Below are positions 57,396 through 64,000 of a DNA stretch of 64,000 nt, one piece after another. Position 1 is the stretch's first letter; the number at the start of each line of letters is the position of its first letter. The DNA is taken from assembly GCA_022496205.1 (NCBI GenBank), contig WTXD01000005.1, positions 124,001-188,000 on the forward strand, given 5' to 3'. This stretch comes from Gloeopeniophorella convolvens (taxonomy: Eukaryota > Basidiomycota > Agaricomycetes > Russulales). The notes below the pieces were generated by a model. The model was given only the letters and a program-made list of their open reading frames with translations. It made no database searches and was not told the DNA's origin. Made by a program: the position numbers and the translations under genes.

Positions 57396-59103
57396 GATTG
57401 GGACAATGTCACGACATATTTACGTTTCAAGGATGGACGTATTGGGTGCGGTTTAAGCTGTATTCCTAGCTCTTGTTATGTATGCAACACAGTGAGTACG
57501 ACCAGCTACGACCTCACGGTTTGGCCTATTCTGGCCTGTTAAACTCGTTGAATTTGACGCGTCAAATTTTGAAGGAGGGACACGGCCCTGAATCTGTCGA
57601 TGCACCTGGTGCAGTCGGACCGGATCATGTTCAATATTCTTTCGTAGGGTTGATGAAGGTGCCGGTATGGTCAGGGCTCGGAGATGACTGGAAGGCGTGC
57701 TCACTGAGAACAGAAGGCTTCTCAAGCGTAACTTGCCCTTCTGGTACGCGTGGACAAAACCGAGGGTGGAGAAAAGTTTCGAAGAGAAGTCGGCAGGAGG
57801 GGCGTCCGCGCTGATATGAACGCACCACACGCGGAGCGGCCAATATTATTTGGGATTGCATGAGCATAACAGAAGGAAAGCTAAGTCAAAGACAACGCAC
57901 CGTCGACCTGTCGTCGTCGAGCATAAGTACCGACGCCCCCAAAGGCCTCCAATCGCCGCCAGAAGAGACGTGGTCAATTCGGTTCCGACTCGGCCCTGCA
58001 CTGGCTGGCGATCGCACTTTCCGGACTGTCGGACCGGCTCTGGCGGGGCCGCACACCTGACTACTTAGTAGATCGGGCGACGCGCGCGGCACTCAGCTTG
58101 TCAGCAATGAATGGCAACTAGAAGTGGGCCATACTTGACCGACGTTGACCCACTCATCATCTTCGAAAACGGTCGTGTCGACACACTATAGCTGTTCAAA
58201 AGGTTAGTAGTCCTACGAGTCAAGACGCGCCTCCGAACTACTCCTTTGGGGGCGACCTTGCCTTCTGTGTTGCCCAGCAGGACCTTTCGATGACAGTGGA
58301 CAGTCTGTCAAGTTTGCTGTGCTCAATAACAATGGGAAGCGTGTTCTGATAGTCGACGTCAAGAACAGCGATTGGGCTCAGAACTGGGAATTGCTATCGT
58401 ACGGACAAGCAAATACGGGATCGGTACGCTCTATCGAACGCTCGACGATTGCCGTCTCGCTGCGGAACCTCAGTCTTCCCAGCGCTTCTGTGTGCATCAT
58501 ACTGCGGCAAAAGGGCATCATATGGGACGGATGTCCCGGATACGCTACGCCCAAAGCTGCCCCTTAGAGCTTTGTGGCCGCGGGTGGGGTCTGGACGTGC
58601 TGCAGAGGGATTCTAGAAGATGGACACTATCTTACTCCGACAATGCATGGATCGCGGCGGATTCCCTATTTGTGTGATGCGTATTCTCAGGACCGTGTGC
58701 CATCGGACAGGCGTCCAGGACGTGGACAAGAGCCATATGCCTAGGACTTCCTCGTGGGCTGATCAATGGGGCCGACACGCCTGCTTTGAGCAAATATCGG
58801 GGAAACATGGCGCACGGTGATCGACTATGAGCCGGAGCGCCGGTTCAAGCGAGCGATGTATGTTGAGATGTTCCGGGTTCACCATAGCGTGCTTTCACGG
58901 CCAGGAGCGCGGACTGAGGCCGTGGCAGACTTGGGTGAGTACTGTGTTTAAACAGAGTGCTCTATTGCTGTATAAGTGAGAAATGATACATGGTCGTTAG
59001 TTCGTTCTCCCCCTAAACCCATCAAATCATAGCAATGATCTAAAGTAGCCTTTTGACGCTTCTATACCAGCCTCACGAGACTGCTATCTCCGCTCCGAAC
59101 TGC
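57396..59103. other. Intergenic; possible gene relic at 58.26-58.68 kb
   Basis: No intact gene. Around 58290-58420 the plus strand encodes SGQSVKFAVLNNNGKRVLIV then DVKNSDWAQNWEL, followed in a shifted frame by LYRTLDDCRLA and later WGLDVLQRD. The order (a substrate-like VxxIxVKxxDW stretch, then LDDC, then WGL) is reminiscent of basidiomycete hypothetical proteins of unknown function. The frame change suggests a relic or an untraced intron. Confidence 0.35.
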
Positions 59104-60969
59104 TCAGAGGCGCGCACCATCGGTGCCGGGGGTAACTCCGGGAATGCCGCTCTGCGCATTGCCCTTATACTTGGGCATGCGCGCGACCTGGCCGAGCCAA
59201 GCGGAATCGCTGACGATGGAGGCGCGGACGGCGTACTTGACGTTGAGGTCCTCGAGGTGCTTCTCAATGTCGGGGGAGGCCTCGCGGAGGGCAGCACCTT
59301 CCTTGGCGCGCTGAGCCTCGCGGTTGAGGCCGGCATTCTCGGAGAACCAGGCGGGGTCGCCACGGATGGCCGCACATTCGTAGATATCGAGGAGGACCTG
59401 AGGAATGCCGGCCTTCTTCGCGGCGGAGTACGCACAGGCATGACCCAGGGCGAGAACAGCGCGCTCGGACTCGGGGAGGAGCTCGTATTCGGCGGCCTCG
59501 GAACGGTGGCCACCGGGAACGCGGCGGAGGACCTGGCGGCCCTCGTCAAGGAGCGCGTGGGCATGGCGGGAAAGGAGCGACTCCTTCGCGGCCGGAATCG
59601 GGAGGGTGTAGCGTCCGAGGACGAGCTCACCCCAGAGGCGGATGCACAAGGCGAGGACATCGCCCTCAGCGATGATGACGCTGTTCAAGTCAGCCTAGGG
59701 AAGTTGTCAGTAACGGCTTCTTCAGGCAAGGGCAGCTCTGCCTACCTTGTGGCGCGCAATGAAGTTGGTGTCGAAAGTGCCCTGAGCGCCGCAACGCTCA
59801 GCCATCTCGTGCGCGCACTCCATGGCCTGGCGGATGACGGTAGCCTTGACCAAGACAGCGAGACCATGCTTGATGGGGTGCGTCGCCTTGGGGTCAGCGA
59901 AGATCGGCGACACCTCGCGGTACCAAGCGTCGAGAACGCGACCAGCGGCGACGGCGTGGAGAACGGACCACTGCTGGGTGGGGAAAGAGAAGATGGGGAC
60001 CTTCTCGCCGTGAGGGGCAACGGTGCGGCGGAGGGAGTAGGCGCCACCAATGTAGGCGACGTGCTTGAGACCAGAGACGCAAGGGCCGGAAACGGCAAAG
60101 GAGCCGATCGGGATGCGCCAGAGAGTGTCCCACCAGGCGGCACGGGGATCCGTGGGGGCCTCGAAGGAGTCGCTGAGAAGCGCGGTCGCCGGCAGCTTGA
60201 CCTTGTTGAAGCGGGTCATAGAGAAATCGAGAGGAGAGGCACCGCTCCGGAGGGGCAGGCGGATAGAGATGATGCCGGGGAAGGACTCGCGGGTGTTGGC
60301 AATCGGAACGATGAAGGGACGCATGCCCTTGTCCTGGCCCTTGACGATGAGGCGGGCCATGACGAGAGCGATTTTGTTGACACCGAAACTCGGGTTGGAA
60401 GCAGGCATAAACCTGGAAGACACGCGTTATGTTAGGAAAATGCGCCTGGAAGTATTCGAGCATTGCTTACTTGGTGGCCTCTTCGTGAGGAGTATTGAGG
60501 ACGTAACTGCCATCCTCCTGCTGGTGAGCGGTGGTCTCGATGTTGATGGCATCAAGACCGTGTCCACGCTCGGACAGAAGGTAGAGGCCAATAATATCGC
60601 CCTTGAGGAGTCCATCGACAAGGGGCTCAAGATCGGGGCGAGTCGGGAGGAAGCGAGAGAGCGTGCCAACTGTTAAGTTGATCTGGGCAGCGACGATGGT
60701 GAACAGGCCGTAGTCGAGCGCAATGTTGGGGTCAAGGTGCATCTCCCAGAACTTGGGCGTCATCTTCAAAACATCATCCGCAGTCAGGTCTGTGGGGTCA
60801 AGCGTTACAAAATATTTTCCCAGTCAGAGGCAGGGTGCTGCTCACTGTATGTGCGGAGAATGAGCTGGGCACGCTGGTAGGCCAGAGAAATGCGCTCGTC
60901 AAAGGGGAGGGCGCTGACATCGGCGGTGAAGAAGGGGTGGGCTGCGATCTGCTCAGACAGAGAAGACAT
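59104..60969 (-). CDS. Acyl-CoA oxidase/dehydrogenase-like flavoenzyme
   Basis: Exons on the minus strand are 60969-60846, 60789-60471, 60412-59746 and 59694-59104 (566 aa). After MSSLSEQIAAHPFFTADVSA comes a helical N-domain (RISLAYQRAQLILRTY, LKMTPKFWEMHLDPNIALDY). The middle domain follows (LLKGDIIGLYLLSERGHGLD then AINIETTA, SYVLNTPHEEATKFMPASNP, IVKGQDKGMRPFIVPIANTR, FNKVKLPATALL). It then has the C-terminal helical parts (GSFAVSGPCVSGLKHVAYIG, FPTQQWSVLHAVAAGRVLDA, TFDTNFIARHKADLNSVIIA). This is the order of acyl-CoA oxidases, which use FAD to start peroxisomal beta-oxidation. The last residues (TDGARL) end in ARL, close to the SKL-type PTS1 peroxisomal signal, which supports that site. 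It is shorter than classic Pox1 (about 660-700 aa) and belongs to a divergent fungal group, so the exact substrate is open. Confidence 0.86.
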
Positions 60970-63900
60970 GGGGATTAGATATTGAGGTGTAGTGGCGTAG
61001 TGGTGCAGGAGATGTGTCGACTGCTGTAGCTGAGCGGACTGGAGAGCGATCAACACACCATCTCACCTTTTATACGCTGTCCACACGAGCGCATCACAAT
61101 ATCATGTGTGATCCTGCCGTCGCCTGTAGTTCTTCATCGGGCTTTGCAAGTCCGCAACTAGGCCTGGCCCAATTCGTCGCGTGCGTTTCGCTCGCTCCTG
61201 TTTACGAGAGTTCTCCCGGGCTCGTAGCACAGTCCGGAGTCGGAAAGAGATGCCCCAACGTTTGGCGTGAGTTCGCGTTATTGGGTACTCGCGTCTAACG
61301 CTACGGTGCCAGGTCTGGAGTAGATCAGCCGGTGCAGTCATAGGCAAGGTAGCTGATGTCAGCATCTGACGCAGACGTCCTTGCAATGCGTATAGGCGCT
61401 CCTCTTGTCGACGAGGTATAGGTATGACAGACTTCGCCAACTTAAGCGCAACTCGAGGCACCCTCCATGGAGGTCCTGAAACCTATGCATGAGCTGTGGT
61501 ATTGGAGTCGTTCTCCAACGAGGTGCAGGCAACTCACACAACTACAGGCACATCCGTCGAGGAAACGAACCCGACGTAAACTCCGGTGCCCGGACGTATA
61601 TCCAAATCAAGGAAAGTCCTACGAACGGATATCCGCGTCCACGCCTTCGCATACGGTTGGCAGAAAGTCCGAATGTACACAATGGGCATCTTGAACTGGA
61701 GAACACTGTTCATGGGACATGCCGTAGTCATCGAATCCTCGAGCGAAATATTAGGCACAAAACTTGTCTGCGTTGAAGCACTCACCATGGCTAGAAAATA
61801 GACGATGGTTGGACCCCCGCGGGCCGTGGTGTCGCAGTCGGTGCCGCAATAAGCTCGCGCGGAGGATGGGGAGGGTCTGGGCGGTGCAGCGCCAAAGAAA
61901 GTTCGTCCCAAAAACGAGCGATGACCACAAGCTCGACAGTCTCCACACATTGATATTGTGCGAGATCCACAAGAATAAAAGAATGAGCCGCTTCCGGACT
62001 GACGTAGGCATTATTATTCTCGTAGCGACTGGGGTGCAGATGGCAGGTCAGCACAGGGGAAAACCCATACCATGTATGAACTCACCCACATGCAACCTCC
62101 CAGTCCGGCAGTTATGCATCAAGTGACTAAGAACGTCAGTGAAATGCGAGCTACGTTCATTCGTGATCACAGTATCCAACGGCTGGCCTCATCTGCGGGG
62201 AGTCTCTCGAGCTCGTCGCACGAGAGATAATAGGCGGAAGACTGCAAAACGTTCCGCGAATACGGCCAGCATAGAAAGCGATGGCCTGGATAGCCGTTCC
62301 AGTATACGATCATATCGGTGGCCGCGGTCGCAGTCGAACGGTCGTCGGTGACGCGGTCGTGACGCAGGCGGCGGTTGCGGGAAGAGAAAAAATTCCCGTT
62401 CTGGACGCTGCGAACGCCGGTGACCGTTCGCGGCTGTTCGCGGCGACAGCCAGTGCCGCTCAGGCGGCTACTACACTCTGTGGGTATAACTTCATCGAAC
62501 AACTGTGACACCCTACACTTCACATCCACGACGGCTAGCTTTTCAACAGCCGCAGATGTGGGACATACCTTTCCTTTCGCGACTATGCTAAGCCATGGTT
62601 GGAGACTCCACCCCTGAAAATTTCTCGGCGACTTCGAGTCCGTCCATCAAAGTATCGCAGGACCAGGCCAATCCATGAATACCTGTTCAACTTGATGGAC
62701 AATGAAACACTGGCCGCTCTCATGCTTATCCGAGAGCCGACCTCCGTGCGATTGGGTTGAAACTGAAGCTGAAGGTTCGACTACTCCGAGGTTGCTCTCA
62801 GAAGACGGAACGCAGTGCACGCAACTCCGGAGTATCACAGATTCCTCAAACAGTCCATCAAATGGGCTACTTTTTATGTTAGTGGCAATCGATAGCTAGC
62901 GTGCTATCTCTCCGCTATACTGATACAAGTATCGCTACCAGCATGCCCACAGCGTGTGTACCTATCGAGGGCTCGTATCCTGTCCCTTTCATCCGAGATG
63001 CGCTGTTGGCAACCATCCTGGAACTACCCAGCTTCGCAAGAAACGTCCTTATGCTCTGCTTGGGACCCGTTTCTCCCTGGCGACGTAAGTGGTAACAGTT
63101 ATCTTCATTCCTTCGAGACTTAGAGCCGTCTCCTCCAGTCAGATCCGCTACGAAGCCGCAGTCATGGAAGCGACTGACGCTTCTACGCGCACTATTCACT
63201 TTTTGGCACAGGCGAAAGAGCACGAACCGCCAGGGTACTGAGAACACCCTTCCGCGTAATGAAGACCCGTTCCATTTCCGTATTTTGCGGAAGGCTTGGG
63301 CAGGTATGTAGACAATGACTTCCTAGCCGTCTCTCGCGGTCCAATCCGGAGAATAATTATGCTACCAGGTGTGGACGATTGTGGTTTCAATGACTCTGTC
63401 GTTGAGTCTCGTGACATCAGAGTGTGTATTCTACTCTATTCATCTCAGGCGGCTCTGATGTGCCCCATACAGGCTGTATTTGACTCTCTACGACTAAGGG
63501 CTGCGTGCAGAGCATTCCCCGATTTTTTGCGTGCTGGTGGTTGGATCGAGCTCGGTGGTGAGTGCTCTCAACTGAAGATTTGGCTCATCGTAAGACGTTG
63601 CGTTCAGCCACCCATTTCCAGACATTGCATGAAATCCCATATCTGACACGCTATGAGATGCGCCTGAGCATTGCGAGCTGGAACGAAACATGGGTTTGTG
63701 TTCTCCCCAATGTATCGTCCTAGGTCTGATGCCTATTCTCAGATGTTCCTCATCCTTCGCTTCGTCGAACCTTCCACTGTGGTCGACACGCGGACATATC
63801 ATGAACGCGAATCGACCGCGAAGCTCTTACCTGTCCTGGACGGGGCAGAGGCCCTACCTCCAATTCCATTCCAGCGAATTGGGAAGCCTGACGGGGTTCG

Positions 63901-64000
63901 CTCCGTTCCACGGTTATGCGGCGCTGCTGTCGACGGATCCAAATCAAGAACAGTCCTGGGACAGAAAACGATCAGAGAACGCGACGGGGCCTCAGTGCGT
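60970..64000. other. Right-end region, no recognised gene
   Basis: Three kilobases with many short overlapping frames and no family match. The most protein-like parts are a minus frame at 61791-62054 (SFILVDLAQYQCVETVELVV) and plus frames near 62780-63090 (ALRRRNAVHATPEYHRFLKQ; FIRDALLATILELPSFARNV). I could not build exon chains that stay open. The window may end inside a gene whose main part lies beyond 64000. Confidence 0.3.

Noticed and set aside
59053..60435. 460-codon plus-strand open frame opposite the acyl-CoA oxidase gene
   Set aside because: It is the complement of a strongly biased coding exon; its Gly/Asp/Glu-rich product has no family features.
1..64000. CRISPR arrays, operons, bacterial-type ribosome sites
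   Set aside because: The window is clearly eukaryotic with many introns; no regularly spaced repeats of that kind are present.

Overview
This window is nuclear DNA of a filamentous fungus, most likely an agaricomycete basidiomycete (wood-decay or litter type). The coding genes are broken by many 45-65 nt GT-AG introns and there are no operons. The families also fit: a GH3 beta-glucosidase with a Ser/Thr-rich linker, a CPL1-like secreted Cys-rich protein, an F-box family with the signature LPLDxLFEIF, a degenerate G-alpha, and expanded MFS carriers. I worked out exon chains by hand. For every gene given with exact exon ends, the summed exon length is a multiple of three, except where noted.

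Layout, left to right. 1-12.5 kb holds housekeeping and wall-degrading genes: a UBE2S-type E2 (1024-2113), a secreted GH3 beta-glucosidase (3424-6812), a minimal G-alpha-like GTPase (8305-9215), Mediator subunit Med11 (minus, 9691-10398), a divergent hypothetical gene (10636-11169) and a Nudix hydrolase (11868-12428). 12.6-21.8 kb is a tandem array of three membrane-anchored O-fucosyltransferase-like glycosyltransferases (12618-14478, 15668-17422, 20032-21821), with the relic of a fourth copy at about 17.94-18.57 kb. 22.4-31.4 kb has an SDR oxidoreductase with a damaged reading frame, tubulin cofactor A (minus), a CPL1-like secreted protein, an unknown membrane protein and a divergent F-box protein.

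32.1-39.9 kb is a second tandem family of three minus-strand F-box genes in graded decay: one intact (32120-33566), one with an 8-bp duplication (34422-35888), and one clear pseudogene (about 38.4-39.9 kb). A 70-bp inverted-repeat element and a C-rich low-complexity block lie between the last two. 40.6-52.5 kb carries a conserved small nuclear-type protein (DUF4588/TAPR1-like, tentative), two paralogous DHA1 MFS transporters (minus) and a third MFS carrier of the ZIF1/YCR023C type (plus). 53.1-61 kb has a TLDc (Oxr1-like) protein, a two-finger C2H2 protein and an acyl-CoA oxidase/dehydrogenase-like enzyme. The last 3 kb and several long intergenic stretches hold nothing I can identify.

The genes do not form one metabolic cluster. 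The main biological story is birth and decay of tandem duplicates (glycosyltransferases, F-box genes, MFS pair) among single-copy conserved eukaryotic genes.
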